DNA of 64,000 nucleotides from Isotricha intestinalis (taxonomy: Eukaryota; Ciliophora; Litostomatea; Vestibuliferida; Isotrichidae), in NCBI GenBank assembly GCA_023807065.1, contig JAJJLU010000366.1, positions 1 to 64,000 on the forward strand. The letters run 5' to 3'. The notes beneath the pieces are model-generated. The model had not been told where the DNA came from. It did no database searches and was given only the letters and a program-made list of their open reading frames with translations. Positions 28,609 through 38,993 of the stretch are shown here, in pieces (within the stretch, counting starts at the first letter, position 1; each line of letters opens with the position of its first letter). The translations under genes were made by a program, and so were the position numbers.

Positions 28609-30510
28609 TTACGAATTCATTTTTTTCAATATTAATTGAACAAAACTTTCTTTTGAATTTGAATTCATTTTCATTTTTAATTTATCAATAATAAAACCAG
28701 TTGTGCTTTTAATTTTATAATTGTTCTTTTTTAAAATTAAATAATTTTGAAGACCATAAAACCATGTTTTACATATACTTTCATTCTTAAATTCCCAATC
28801 TAAACTTTTTTTTGATTCTATAATAGATAAGTAACACCAAGGTTTATTAGTTAATATTTTATGTTTTTTTTTTAAATTATTAGATTTTAAACCAAAAATA
28901 ATTTTCTTTATCTTTTTAAATTCAATTATTTTTCTTGGTGATGAACCAACTTTATCATTTTTATTAAAAATTTCAAGAACATCATTATCATAATCAATTT
29001 GATAAAAATATTCTTTTTTACCGTTAGAACTAAAATTTATTTTTATTATATTACTTCCATCAAGAATACAATTATATGCTTTATTATAAAAATTTATCCA
29101 TGGATTTAAATCTAAAATTATTTTTGGTTTTATACTATTTTTCTTAAATTTTTTAAAATATTTTATTATATGATTTTTTCTATAAATATATTTTAAATTT
29201 TCAAACATTAAATATAAATTTTGAGAAATTTCAGAATCTAAAGTTTCTAAATCTAAATTAGATAAATCATAACTTTTATTATCAATTAATGCTAAAGTTT
29301 CAGTTAATTGATCAATAAGTTTTTTTTGTAAATTTAAGTCATATATGTTTTTCCTTATTTCTCTAATAGAATATTTTATTAGTAATTTAATAAAAAAAGA
29401 AGTTTTATTATTTTTATTTACCAAGTTAAATAAATTGTTTTCAGTATTAAAAATATTTATATAAATTTCATGAGTAGTTGCCATCTTTTCTTTAAAGTCA
29501 TTTAAAAATTCATTAATTATTTTTTCATTTGTTGAATTAGTATTTTTTTTACTTTTTGGAAATATTAAAGATATTAATTTTTTTTTGCTTTCATTAATGA
29601 TTTTTTCAGAAGGATACTCCAATTCAATTTGTTTAAGATATTGAAAAGCTTCTTGATTAAATAAAATAAATATCAATCCTTTTTGATCATTTAGTTTTTC
29701 TATTTGACAATAAATTTTATTTAAACTTTTAATCCATTTATCAATATTATCATCCCTTAAATAATTGTTAAATCCTTTCATTAAATTATTAATAATTATT
29801 TTATATTCATCTTTTTTTTCATTTGAATTTAAGTCATAATTAGGATTATATAAATTACTTTCAAGCTCATTATCTTGGATTAAGGAATTAACTTTAAAAA
29901 GAATAAAAATTAAATTTCTTAAAATAAATAATTGTTTATTTGGAGATACCTCTTTATCAATAATTGAAATAATATTTGAAATAACATTTGAAGCTTCATA
30001 ATTCTTATTTAAAGAAAAATAAACAATAGTTAAATTTCCACCAATTTTAATTAAAATTTGAAGAAGTTTAATATCATTTGCAAATTTTTCATCAAAACAT
30101 TTTTTAAAGATTTCTTTATAAATAGGTTCTAATATATTTAAAGATTGATTAAAATTTCCCATATAATATTCACTTATTCCAATATAACATGTGCTTTCAT
30201 ATTTTTTATATTCATCGTTTAAGTTTGTAGAAATGAATAAAGCATTTCTAAAACAATTTAAAGATTCTTCAAAATTATGATTTATAATATTTGAACAACC
30301 ATTTAAAATATTTTCTGTATATAATGATTCATTTTTTAATTTATCAATATTTTCTTCTTCTATATTTATTTTTCTATCTGCAAATATTAATGAACTTAAA
30401 AATAAAGAATTACTTTTTAATTCAATATTACTATTATTATTAATTATTTTTGATTCTTGTAAAGATTGGTTTATTATTGAATCTATTAAATTTGGTTTTG
30501 AATTTATCAT
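28609..30510 (-). CDS. TPR-like and PH-domain protein
   Basis: A 633-residue protein. The N-terminal half (about 70-300) reads as TPR-like helical repeats, for example FEESLNCFRNALFISTNLND and YIGISEYYMGNFNQSLNIL. The C-terminal part (about 465-590) resembles a PLC-type PH domain: GKKEYFYQIDYDNDVLEIF, IIEFKKIKKIIFGLKS, WCYLSIIESKKSLDWEF and the final helix with Trp in CKTWFYGLQNYLILK. TPR units bind proteins and PH domains bind phosphoinositides, so a membrane-targeted scaffold is a reasonable inference. The combination is unusual and I cannot name an orthologue. Confidence 0.7.
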   Translation of the reverse strand: MINSKPNLIDSIINQSLQESKIINNNSNIELKSNSLFLSSLIFADRKINIEEENIDKLKNESLYTENILNGCSNIINHNFEESLNCFRNALFISTNLNDEYKKYESTCYIGISEYYMGNFNQSLNILEPIYKEIFKKCFDEKFANDIKLLQILIKIGGNLTIVYFSLNKNYEASNVISNIISIIDKEVSPNKQLFILRNLIFILFKVNSLIQDNELESNLYNPNYDLNSNEKKDEYKIIINNLMKGFNNYLRDDNIDKWIKSLNKIYCQIEKLNDQKGLIFILFNQEAFQYLKQIELEYPSEKIINESKKKLISLIFPKSKKNTNSTNEKIINEFLNDFKEKMATTHEIYINIFNTENNLFNLVNKNNKTSFFIKLLIKYSIREIRKNIYDLNLQKKLIDQLTETLALIDNKSYDLSNLDLETLDSEISQNLYLMFENLKYIYRKNHIIKYFKKFKKNSIKPKIILDLNPWINFYNKAYNCILDGSNIIKINFSSNGKKEYFYQIDYDNDVLEIFNKNDKVGSSPRKIIEFKKIKKIIFGLKSNNLKKKHKILTNKPWCYLSIIESKKSLDWEFKNESICKTWFYGLQNYLILKKNNYKIKSTTGFIIDKLKMKMNSNSKESFVQLILKKMNS

Positions 30511-30627
30511 TTTAAATTAATTTTTGATTAAAAAATTAATATATATAATTTTATATATTCTATTATAAAAATAATCTTTACAAATAAATTAAATCAAATT
30601 GAAATAATTATCTTTTTTAAAAATAAA

Positions 30628-32031
30628 ATGAGTTCTCAACCAGTTTCTGTAAGAAATAAATCTTCAAAATTTACTTTAACAAAAAAAGAATTTTATGAAA
30701 ATATAACAAAGATTGGAAATAATGCAATAGCAATTAAAAGTAATATAGGTTCATATTTTCCAAGTGAATTTTCACAATATAAAAAAACTTCGTTGAAAAA
30801 AAACAACAAAAATAAAACTCAAAATTCGAATCGTTTTAGTTTAAAATCAAATAATAATACAATAGATAAATCAAAGAAAGATTTTAATACAATTAATACA
30901 GATTTTTTAAAATTATTTAGACAATTTGATATTTTAAAAAAAAATAAAACTTCAAATAAAACTGCAATTGAAGCTTCTTTAAAAGAAAAACAATTAAGAT
31001 CAATTTATGCTCCAAGTGTTTCTAATTCAAAAAGTAAAGGAAAAAAAAATCAAAAACAAAATAATAATTCAAAACCTCAAAAACAAAATTCAAAAAATAA
31101 AAATATTAAAATTAATTCTAATTATGAACCTAATAATAAGAATATTTTAATTAATAATATTAATTCTTATCAAAGAAATGTGATTTTAACAAATCATAAT
31201 AAAAATAAAAAGATAAATGTAAATTACCCAAAAAATAATAAATTTCCAAGAAAAACATTTAAAACTTTTAATCCTTTTCACATAAAATTTGCAAAGCCAA
31301 TAAATTCAATTAATAAAAATAAAATTAAACAATCAAATATAACAACATATCAAATAAATTTTTCAAAATTAATTCCGAATAAAATACATTCTTTACAAAA
31401 TAATGTTAATAAAACTCAAGAAATAAATAATACTTCAAAGACAATAAAAAATAATGAAAACAATAAAAAATCAAATAAAGAAAGTTATCATAATAGTAAT
31501 TCAAATATAAATAATAATAAAAAATCAGAAAAACAAAGATTAAATAATAATAATAGTTTAAATTTAAATAATAATAATATAAACATAAATACTAATATTT
31601 TAATCAATCAAAATAAAACATTAAAAGAAGAAGAAATAAATATAAATCAATTAAAAAAAGAAATAGATTATTTAGACGTTAATCAAAATATAAGTGATAT
31701 TGATTTAGTTGATGAAAGAGATAATTTTTATAATAATAATGATGATGATGAAGAAGAAGAAAGTGAAAATAGTGGAGTTTTAGCTTATGATGAAGTAAGA
31801 GATATTATTGTTTATTATGATATGGGTGATTTAACTAAAAAACAAAATTATTTATTTGAAAAAGATGATTATAAAATATTCTTGAACAATAAAAAACATT
31901 CTTATTTAAATTTTTTCATGAAAAATAATATGAATGATGAAAATAATAATCAGTTTTTAAAAATTAATGAAAATAAAAAGCAAACTCCTCCTACTAATGA
32001 TACTAATAAAGCTAAAAAGAAAATTTCTTAA
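30628..32031 (+). CDS. Lys/Asn-rich low-complexity protein, unknown
   Basis: A 467-residue protein rich in Asn, Lys, Ser and Gln over residues 45-330, very basic in the middle, then acidic (DDDEEEESENSG, about 371-382). A more complex segment follows (GVLAYDEVRDIIVYYDMGDL). That conserved-looking segment near residue 385 may be the functional part. It is divergent from the TPR-PH gene across 117 nt. No family is recognised. Confidence 0.65.
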   Translation: MSSQPVSVRNKSSKFTLTKKEFYENITKIGNNAIAIKSNIGSYFPSEFSQYKKTSLKKNNKNKTQNSNRFSLKSNNNTIDKSKKDFNTINTDFLKLFRQFDILKKNKTSNKTAIEASLKEKQLRSIYAPSVSNSKSKGKKNQKQNNNSKPQKQNSKNKNIKINSNYEPNNKNILINNINSYQRNVILTNHNKNKKINVNYPKNNKFPRKTFKTFNPFHIKFAKPINSINKNKIKQSNITTYQINFSKLIPNKIHSLQNNVNKTQEINNTSKTIKNNENNKKSNKESYHNSNSNINNNKKSEKQRLNNNNSLNLNNNNININTNILINQNKTLKEEEININQLKKEIDYLDVNQNISDIDLVDERDNFYNNNDDDEEEESENSGVLAYDEVRDIIVYYDMGDLTKKQNYLFEKDDYKIFLNNKKHSYLNFFMKNNMNDENNNQFLKINENKKQTPPTNDTNKAKKKIS

Positions 32032-32190
32032 AACATTTGATTTTAAATTCCTAAATTATATTATTTATTTAATTTTTTTTATAATAATTACTATTTAATC
32101 CAAATTAAAAGAAGGATAAAAAATAAAAAATAAACAATTTAAAAAAATCCAATAAAAAAAATTAAAAAAAACAATAATTAAAGAAGGTTA

Positions 32191-33260
32191 ATGTCAAAAT
32201 TAACATTAATAATTCTTGATGGAGATAAAGAAATAAAAAAATATACAATAGAAGAGAATAAGTATATACTTAAATATTATTCAAAAGACAATATTCAATA
32301 GGAAGATCATCTAAAAATAATATAGTAATAGATGCAGATTATATTTCTAGACATCATGTAGAATTAAATTATTTAAATGGAAAAATATTATTAAGAGATT
32401 TAAAAACAGTGAATGGAACTTTTATTAATGGAAAAAGAATAGAAGCTGGAAAAGAAGAAGAAATTAAATTAAATGATATTGTTGTTTTAGGACAATCAAA
32501 TAAATATTTTAAAATTGAAGGTAAAAAATAATAGAATTTCTTTTATTTATTTTTTATAATTTTAGAATATAAAATTGAAATTTCTTTAGAAAAAATAAAA
32601 CCAAAAATAGGAAAAATTGAAAAAAGTTCTTCAAGTGAATCAAAAAAAGAAGAGAAAAAAGAAGAGAAGAAAGAAAAAGTAAAAGAAAAAGAAAAAAAGG
32701 TTCAAAATGAAAAAAAAAAAGAAAATACAAAAGAAATTGAAAGAAATGAAAAGAAAAAAAGAGAAAGAAGTAGGGATAAAAAATATAGAAGAAAAAATGT
32801 AGATTATTATAGGGAAAAATATAGGAGAAGTAAATCAAAACCATATAATAAAAATAATGATTATTATAATAGTTATTATTATAGTAGTTATTATGATAAT
32901 AAAGAACCAGAAAAAATTTCTTCAAAAATTGAAATAGGAAATAATGTAAATTTAAATAGGAAATTTTTTTTAGATAAGGATGATTTAAATAAATATAATT
33001 TAAGGCAAATAAATTTATATAACGAATATTTAGAGTTAAAAAGTAATTCAATTAGTAAAATTTTACCACCTTTATTACCTAAACTGATTACAAAAATTAA
33101 TCATTTTCATAATTCTGAATCTGAAGATGAAAAATATAATTATAAAACTCAAAGAAAGAATTATAAATATTATAGTAGAGGAAGAAATTTGAATCAATTT
33201 GATATTAGAAATAATTTTAGGAGAAATAGAAAAATATATTATTTTAGAAGTCCATTTTAA
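32191..33260 (+). CDS. FHA-domain protein with basic tail (3 exons)
   Basis: This gene is only visible once two short introns (32262-32287 and 32521-32565) are removed. Exon 1 encodes MSKLTLIILDGDKEIKKYTI; splicing restores the FHA core KQYSIGRSSKNNIVI, then ISRHHVELNYLNG and TVNGTFINGKRI, the last two carrying the SRHH and NGTxxN phosphothreonine-binding signatures. The FHA domain is followed by a Lys/Glu/Arg stretch with RS-like dipeptides and a Tyr/Arg/Asn-rich tail. FHA plus a basic tail resembles nuclear RNA-processing or DNA-damage FHA proteins, but no specific orthologue is clear. The product is about 330 residues. Confidence 0.85.
32262..32287 (+). other. 26-nt intron in the FHA gene
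   Basis: This GT...AG segment interrupts the FHA core. Without removal the frame meets TAG shortly after; with removal, phase 2 splicing joins EEN-K-QYSIGRSS exactly as the FHA fold requires. Confidence 0.85.
32521..32565 (+). other. 45-nt intron in the FHA gene
   Basis: It begins GTAAAAAATAATAG and ends ATAATTTTAG, with a T-rich 3' half. It contains in-frame TAA just after the FHA domain; removing it in phase 1 opens a frame of about 230 codons to the TAA at 33258-33260. Confidence 0.8.
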
Positions 33261-33545
33261 ATATTTTACTTTTTAATTTTTGCTCATAAAATATATTTTT
33301 ATTTTTAATATTTTATTTGATTTTTTATTTGTTTCATTATTAAATAAATATTTTGTATTAATTTCATTATATCCTATTTTAAAATTGAATGATTTAAATT
33401 ATAAATGAAAAAAAGAGAAATATTATAGAAAGTAAATTTAAATAAATTAATAAATAAAAATATATTAATTCCAAATTGGAAAAGAATAATTAATTAAATT
33501 CTTTTTTCCCTAAAAATTTATTTTTATATATAAATAAAATTATAA

Positions 33546-35873
33546 TTATATTCTCATCATTTCTCTTTCTTCATCATATAATTGAGAATAATTATTTCTT
33601 CTTTGATTAAGATTATTAACTTTATTTTTTTTAAATGAATCTAATAAAACAATTAATGCAGAAATCATAATAAGAATGAAAAATATAAAATATTTAACTG
33701 GAAAAATATTTTGTTCATTTTCTAATTTTTTTATTTGAATATTTAAAGGTTTATATTTTTCAATAAAAAGATCATTTCCTTTTTTCCCGAAACCAGTGAT
33801 CTCAACTCTATAAATTCCTTCAGTAATATTTTTTCCAATTAATTTAGTATCTTCTTCTTTTATTTCATTATTTAAATCCGAATTTTTAAATTCAAAATTA
33901 TGTTGTTTTGTTTTATCACCATCCATTTGTTTTAAATTAAGTAAAAATTTATCATATGATAATAAAAGATCTTTTTTAATTGTAAATGAATATTCATTTA
34001 ATAAATTATTTAATGAATTTACTTTTATTGGGACTTGATTATAAATAACAATTGATTTACAATTTAATTTTTCTAAACTAATATCATCAGGTGAATTTTC
34101 TATATTATTATTTTTTTCGATTAAAAATTCCTCTTTATTAAATATTAATTCATTATTCTCAGGTGAAGTTAAATAATATCTTCTAAGTAATAAATCTATA
34201 TTAAAAGTAGGAATAAAATGTTTAATTTTATTATTTATTATTATATAAGATTCATTAACGCAATTATCATTTAATAAAGGAGAATTTTCGTTTAATAATT
34301 TTAAATTTTCAGGTTTAATGAAATTATGAATTGTATGATTTGTATAAAAAATTTTAAAAGATAAAATATTATCATTTTCATTCATTTTTTTATCTTTTTC
34401 AACTTTTAATACTAAAACTTTATCTTCTTTCATTTTTAATAAAACTGTATTATCATTTAATTTTTCTTTAATAAAAGTATTATTTTCATTTTCTTCAATA
34501 TTAACTGTTGTTCCATTTAAACTTTGAATAATAATACTTTTTTCAATTTTATCATTATCACTATCATGAATTTTATTTTCTTGAGTATCATTTAATAAAT
34601 ATTTATAAAAATGAGGCATTGAAGTGTCTTTTGCTTCTTGAGTAATCCAATGATCATTATATTTAAAATTTTGTTCTTCTAAATATTTTAAATCCATTCT
34701 TTTTCCAACTCCAATTTCAAAATTATCAGGATAAATAAAAGTATCTTCTTTATTTTTTGGTTCAAATTTTATTGAAATTAATAATAAAGTTTTTTGATTT
34801 GGTTTTTGAATTGTTTTCTTGAATTTTAAATGAAAAATATTATCTTTAAATTTATGACTTTCAATTAATGTAAAAACTGAATTTGCATCTTTTACTGGAA
34901 TTAATTGATTAAAATCTGTTATGTTTGAATTATTTGAAGTAACTATAACTGCTTTTATTTCATTATTTATATTTTTATTTAAAGAATCGTATCTATAAGT
35001 AATATAATTTTCTTCATTTAATTTATAATTTGAAATATCAAAATAATAAAAATATTTATTAAATGTTATAAATTTTTCAAAATGTAATTTTCCTTCTTGT
35101 AATTGTAAAGGTTTAAATCCTTCAAATTTTGTAATTAAAATTAAAAATTTGATTTTATAATAAGGTTTTTTCTCCTTTTTCATATTCGTTATTTTAATAT
35201 AATAAGTTTTGTTAGGTAAAAGTTTAATAATGTTTCCAATAAGATTATCATTACTTGAATAGAGTTCTTTATATTCAGATTTATTTGTATAAATTGTAAT
35301 TAAATTTTTATCAAAATTATTCATTTCAAAAGAATATTTATCCTTTTCTTTTACTTCAAAAGAACAAATTCTATAATTTAAAGAAAAAAATCTACTTAAA
35401 AGATAAGGTTGATTTTCTTGAATTTTAACTACATCATTTTCTCTATATATAGAAACGTAATCTTCATAAAAATAATGTTTGTCTTTAAATATAATATATA
35501 AAAATTCATTTTCCTTAGTTAAATTGAAATCTTGAATTTTAACAATAAAATCTTTTCTTTGAACCACAAATCTAATTGAATTAGTTTTATTTGAAAAATT
35601 ACTTGTATTTGACATTATTGAATTTACTTCTTCTAAATTTGTTAAAATTAAACCTTTAACTGTAAATCCTGTTGCTGATTGAAAATGAATTATTAAATCT
35701 GCATTATCATTATTTGAATTATTTAATCTAAATTTTAAAGCTATTATTGGTTTTTCTTTATTTAAAATTAAATGATAATTTTCATATGGCATAACTTCCT
35801 TTATTTCATCTTCACAATTAGAATAAAAAATCAATGTAGATAATATTAAGAACAGAACAAAAGATTTTGACAT
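33546..35873 (-). CDS. Large type I membrane protein, unknown
   Basis: A 775-residue protein with a cleavable-looking signal peptide (KSFVLFLILSTLIFYSNC, 3-20), an ectodomain of about 700 residues rich in beta-type sequence and Asn-x-Ser/Thr sequons, and a single transmembrane helix near residues 727-745 (YFIFFILIMISALIVLL). A short cytosolic tail follows with KK and EEREMM. The ectodomain has few Cys residues. It is most likely a surface or endomembrane glycoprotein; the fold and ligand are unknown. No recognised domain was seen. Confidence 0.75.
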   Translation of the reverse strand: MSKSFVLFLILSTLIFYSNCEDEIKEVMPYENYHLILNKEKPIIALKFRLNNSNNDNADLIIHFQSATGFTVKGLILTNLEEVNSIMSNTSNFSNKTNSIRFVVQRKDFIVKIQDFNLTKENEFLYIIFKDKHYFYEDYVSIYRENDVVKIQENQPYLLSRFFSLNYRICSFEVKEKDKYSFEMNNFDKNLITIYTNKSEYKELYSSNDNLIGNIIKLLPNKTYYIKITNMKKEKKPYYKIKFLILITKFEGFKPLQLQEGKLHFEKFITFNKYFYYFDISNYKLNEENYITYRYDSLNKNINNEIKAVIVTSNNSNITDFNQLIPVKDANSVFTLIESHKFKDNIFHLKFKKTIQKPNQKTLLLISIKFEPKNKEDTFIYPDNFEIGVGKRMDLKYLEEQNFKYNDHWITQEAKDTSMPHFYKYLLNDTQENKIHDSDNDKIEKSIIIQSLNGTTVNIEENENNTFIKEKLNDNTVLLKMKEDKVLVLKVEKDKKMNENDNILSFKIFYTNHTIHNFIKPENLKLLNENSPLLNDNCVNESYIIINNKIKHFIPTFNIDLLLRRYYLTSPENNELIFNKEEFLIEKNNNIENSPDDISLEKLNCKSIVIYNQVPIKVNSLNNLLNEYSFTIKKDLLLSYDKFLLNLKQMDGDKTKQHNFEFKNSDLNNEIKEEDTKLIGKNITEGIYRVEITGFGKKGNDLFIEKYKPLNIQIKKLENEQNIFPVKYFIFFILIMISALIVLLDSFKKNKVNNLNQRRNNYSQLYDEEREMMRI

Positions 35874-35996
35874 TAAATTTTTATATTATTTATAAATTAA
35901 ATAACAAATAAAAAATTAATAATATAGAATAATTAATTTAAATATCAATATATATTAAAATTTTTAAATTAAAAGATATATTATAAAATTTCATTG

Positions 35997-37238
35997 TTAT
36001 GGAAATTGATTACCATATAAATTAATACTTATTTTAATTGCTTTTTCAATAATTAAATGAACACTTATATCTGTTTGTTGATGTAATAAAATATCTAAGA
36101 ATTCACTTTTTTCTTTAACTTTTTCAAATTTTTTTTTCATACATTTAAAAATTGCAATGACAATACATTCTATAAAATTTAAATGTGTTTTTTTTATTTT
36201 ATCTTTATTATCTTCAAAATGAAATTCAACAAATTCAAACATTAAAATTATATCCCAAATATAAATTATTTTTTCCATTGAAAATTCTCTACAAAAAAGA
36301 CACAGATACCATCTTAATAAAAATAAATCTGGATCTACTTCTCCTCCATGTAAATATTTAACTAAAATTTTATCAATTTTTCTTAAATCAATAAAATATA
36401 ATTTATACATTCTTTTTTTAATTTCACTATCATTGCATTTTAAAATGTCTTCGCTATTTAATTTTAATTTTTCTTCAATTGTTTTTTGACTTAGAAAAGA
36501 ATTTTTGTATTTTTCTTGATTATATAAATAAAATATTTTTAAATCTTTTTCCATTAAATTTTTAAAAATATGATAAATATCACATTCAATAAATTCATTG
36601 TTTGAATGAATCATATAATATAAAAAAGTTTCTTCTCCTTTAATGAAAGAATCATTTAATTTATATTTTTGATAAAAATTATATAATAAAATTGCACAAA
36701 TTTCATTCATTCCTTGATTATAACCAATTAAAGGAAATTTTTTTGAATAAATATATAAAACTGTAATAAGTATAATTTTAATTTCTTTATTTTTAAAAAA
36801 ATCCATTTCTGGATAAGTTCTATTAATATCAATTTTAATTAAAGAAATTATTTCAAAATCTTTATTTGATAATTTTTCCTTTGCTTCTTCATATTTTAAA
36901 TTTCCTTTTTCTTCTTCAATTTCTATAAAATTATTTATTTCCTTTGTAATATAAGAATTTTTCAAAGTTAAATAATCTGTTCTATTATCATCTATTATTT
37001 GTTTCCAATTTTCTGGATGATTATAGGGTAATATATTTAAAAATATTAACCATGCAACAGGACGATATTGGCTTTTTAATTCACAATATTTAATTTTTGA
37101 TATTATATCTTTTATTGTACTTTTTGGATTTTTTAAATGTTGAATAAATTTTTCAAAAGATTTGTTAATATAATTTTTTGATATGTTTTCTTCATTTGAT
37201 GTTTCTTTTTTATGAATTAATTGATATATTTTTTTCAT
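35997..37238 (-). CDS. TBC-domain Rab-GAP (TBC1D5/TBC1D13-like)
   Basis: A 413-residue protein that is nearly all TBC domain. It opens with LKSQYRPVAWLIFLNILP, carries the arginine finger at Arg140 (IDINRTYPEMDFF) and the glutamine finger at Gln175 (GYNQGMNEI), and has the later block LFLLRWYLCLFCREFSMEK followed by IIYIWD. The IDINRTYPEMDFF form and the large inserts match the TBC1D5/TBC1D13 branch more than the first TBC protein in this window. Both fingers are kept, so active Rab-GAP function is expected. In metazoa TBC1D5 acts on Rab7 with retromer; whether this protein does is unknown. Confidence 0.88.
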   Translation of the reverse strand: MKKIYQLIHKKETSNEENISKNYINKSFEKFIQHLKNPKSTIKDIISKIKYCELKSQYRPVAWLIFLNILPYNHPENWKQIIDDNRTDYLTLKNSYITKEINNFIEIEEEKGNLKYEEAKEKLSNKDFEIISLIKIDINRTYPEMDFFKNKEIKIILITVLYIYSKKFPLIGYNQGMNEICAILLYNFYQKYKLNDSFIKGEETFLYYMIHSNNEFIECDIYHIFKNLMEKDLKIFYLYNQEKYKNSFLSQKTIEEKLKLNSEDILKCNDSEIKKRMYKLYFIDLRKIDKILVKYLHGGEVDPDLFLLRWYLCLFCREFSMEKIIYIWDIILMFEFVEFHFEDNKDKIKKTHLNFIECIVIAIFKCMKKKFEKVKEKSEFLDILLHQQTDISVHLIIEKAIKISINLYGNQFP

Positions 37239-37298
37239 TTAAAAAATTTAATATTAATAACATATTATTATTTATAAATTAAATATTATTAATTAAAA

Positions 37299-38036
37299 CT
37301 AATATTTTTTATTTTGACTTTGACAAATCGTATATTTTCTTTTTATAGAATTATTATTATTATTATTATTTTTATTTTCTTTAATATTATTTTTATTTAT
37401 TATAGTTAAAAATTGTTTAATATCTTTTTTATTAGCATATTTATTTTTTATCTTGTCATTTAAATCTAAAAAATATTTTTCAATTTTTTGTCCGTTATTA
37501 ATTAAATAATCTTGTAAATTCACAAAAGAATTTAATTCTTCAATACAATCTTCACAAATTTTACATGTATTGTCAAATATTACCTTAACATAATTCATTA
37601 ATTTTTCATTTATTTTATTTGAATTATAAAAATTTTGACATTGTTTCTTTACTATTAAATAATTTTCATTTAATCTTTCTTTTTCTTTTTCAATAATAAT
37701 ATTTTCAGTCTTTAAAATACATTTTTGAATATCTAATTGTACATTAACATCTCCTAAAATAATTAATCTTCCTAATTTTTTTCGACAATTCATACATTTG
37801 ACTTTACTATAAACATATGATTTGTCCTTGGATAATTTTTCTTTTTTTCCAGTAGAAATAAAAACCAAATTATTTTTATTAATTTTAATAAAAGAATCTC
37901 CATTATTATAATCTAAAGGTAATTCAAGTTTAGAAGTGCTAATTTGAATACCACAATATTTACATTTTATTATTAAAATATTTAAATATTGAATTTCGTC
38001 ATCCTTATCATTCTTAAAATTTTCTTTATTTAACAT
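37299..38036 (-). CDS. Mis18/Yippee-like zinc-fold protein
   Basis: A 245-residue protein. Two CxxC pairs, Cys25-x2-Cys28 (IIKCKYCGIQI) and Cys81-x2-Cys84 (SKVKCMNCRKKLGRLI), lie 53 residues apart around a predicted beta-rich domain. This matches the Yippee/Mis18 fold, where the second pair is followed by Gly-x-hydrophobic. A helical C-terminal part (about 110-220) could be the dimerising coiled coil found in Mis18 proteins, which load CENP-A at centromeres. The domain call is moderate; the Mis18 function is inference. This is the one gene here that ends with TAG. Confidence 0.55.
   Translation of the reverse strand: MLNKENFKNDKDDEIQYLNILIIKCKYCGIQISTSKLELPLDYNNGDSFIKINKNNLVFISTGKKEKLSKDKSYVYSKVKCMNCRKKLGRLIILGDVNVQLDIQKCILKTENIIIEKEKERLNENYLIVKKQCQNFYNSNKINEKLMNYVKVIFDNTCKICEDCIEELNSFVNLQDYLINNGQKIEKYFLDLNDKIKNKYANKKDIKQFLTIINKNNIKENKNNNNNNNSIKRKYTICQSQNKKY
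37350..37372. repeat. ATT trinucleotide run (Asn codons)
   Basis: A run of ATT/AAT units at the 3' end of the preceding minus-strand gene encodes consecutive Asn residues. It is prone to replication slippage. Confidence 0.8.
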
Positions 38037-38138
38037 AAGTGATTTATTTATATTTCTTTTGAATATTTTTTAAAATTTAAATTCAAAAAAAAAATTTAAA
38101 AAATAAAAATCTTTTATCTTATTTTATATAACTTTAAT

Positions 38139-38345
38139 TTATTTAATTTGATTTCTATTTGCTCTAAATTTCTTTTTAGCAGCAGCAGTTGCTTCAGGAA
38201 TAATAACTGAATATCTTTTACCATATTGTCTTCTCTTTTTAGCTCTTCCAACTGGTAATTTTTTTAATCTTTCTTTTTTTTCAACTTTTGGAGTTTGTTT
38301 TCTTACTTTTCCTGCTCTTGTTAATGAACCATGTTTTTTACCCAT
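38139..38345 (-). CDS. Ribosomal protein eS30
   Basis: A 68-residue, very basic protein matching eS30 end to end: [20 protein letters not shown], then [15 protein letters not shown] and a final [12 protein letters not shown]. It is a component of the 40S ribosomal subunit head. In animals eS30 is made as a ubiquitin-like fusion (FAU); here it starts directly at MGKKHGSL, as in yeast and most protists. The codons used are slightly more G+C-rich than in neighbours, as is usual for a highly expressed gene. Confidence 0.95.
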   Translation of the reverse strand: MGKKHGSLTRAGKVRKQTPKVEKKERLKKLPVGRAKKRRQYGKRYSVIIPEATAAAKKKFRANRNQIK

Positions 38346-38993
38346 TTAATTATGATATTATTTTTTAATTTCATATAAAAAAATTTTTATTTAATAATAA
38401 TTAATTCAATTTTATAATTAATTCATAAAAATTTTGAAAAACCTTTATACTATAATACATATTAAAATGGAGGCCTAAATTATTGATGAATAATTTAAAT
38501 TAATATTATAATTAATTTTTTTAATCAAATAATTTTTTGTTTTAAAGATAATATTAAAAAAAAATGCAAAATCCAAAATAAATATTAATTATAATTATTA
38601 ATTTTGATTGAAGCATCAATAAATAATATGACTCAGTAATAATAAAATTAATAAATAAATTTTTATTTTATTCTAAATATCCATTATAAAATTATTGTTT
38701 TAATAAAATATTTTATAATCATGTTGTTGTTATTATTCATAATTAAAATTTAAAAGGAAATGTATTAAATTATGAACCTTATTTTCTATAGTTAATATTT
38801 AAAAAAAAATCCAAAAATGGTTTTATAATTATATTTTAAATTATTTTTAGAAAAAAATAAAAATTAATTTAAGAAATAAAGTTTATGAATTATAATCTTT
38901 GAAATAAAAATATTTTATTTTTTTGAAAATATAAATATTATCTTTTTAAAATTTTTTTATTTAAAACAATCACAAAAAAAGTTCAAATATAAT
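38346..38993. other. Intergenic spacer between divergent genes
   Basis: About 650 nt separating eS30 from the Myb gene. I find no coding-like stretch, tRNA or repeat. A short relatively G+C-rich island (ATGGAGGCC, about 38467) stands out but has no context. Confidence 0.5.

Noticed and set aside
32554..33051. A 165-codon minus-strand frame rich in Phe, Leu and Tyr
   Set aside because: It is the antisense of the Lys/Glu/Tyr-rich exon 3 of the FHA gene, which has a forced splice junction and a continuous sense frame.
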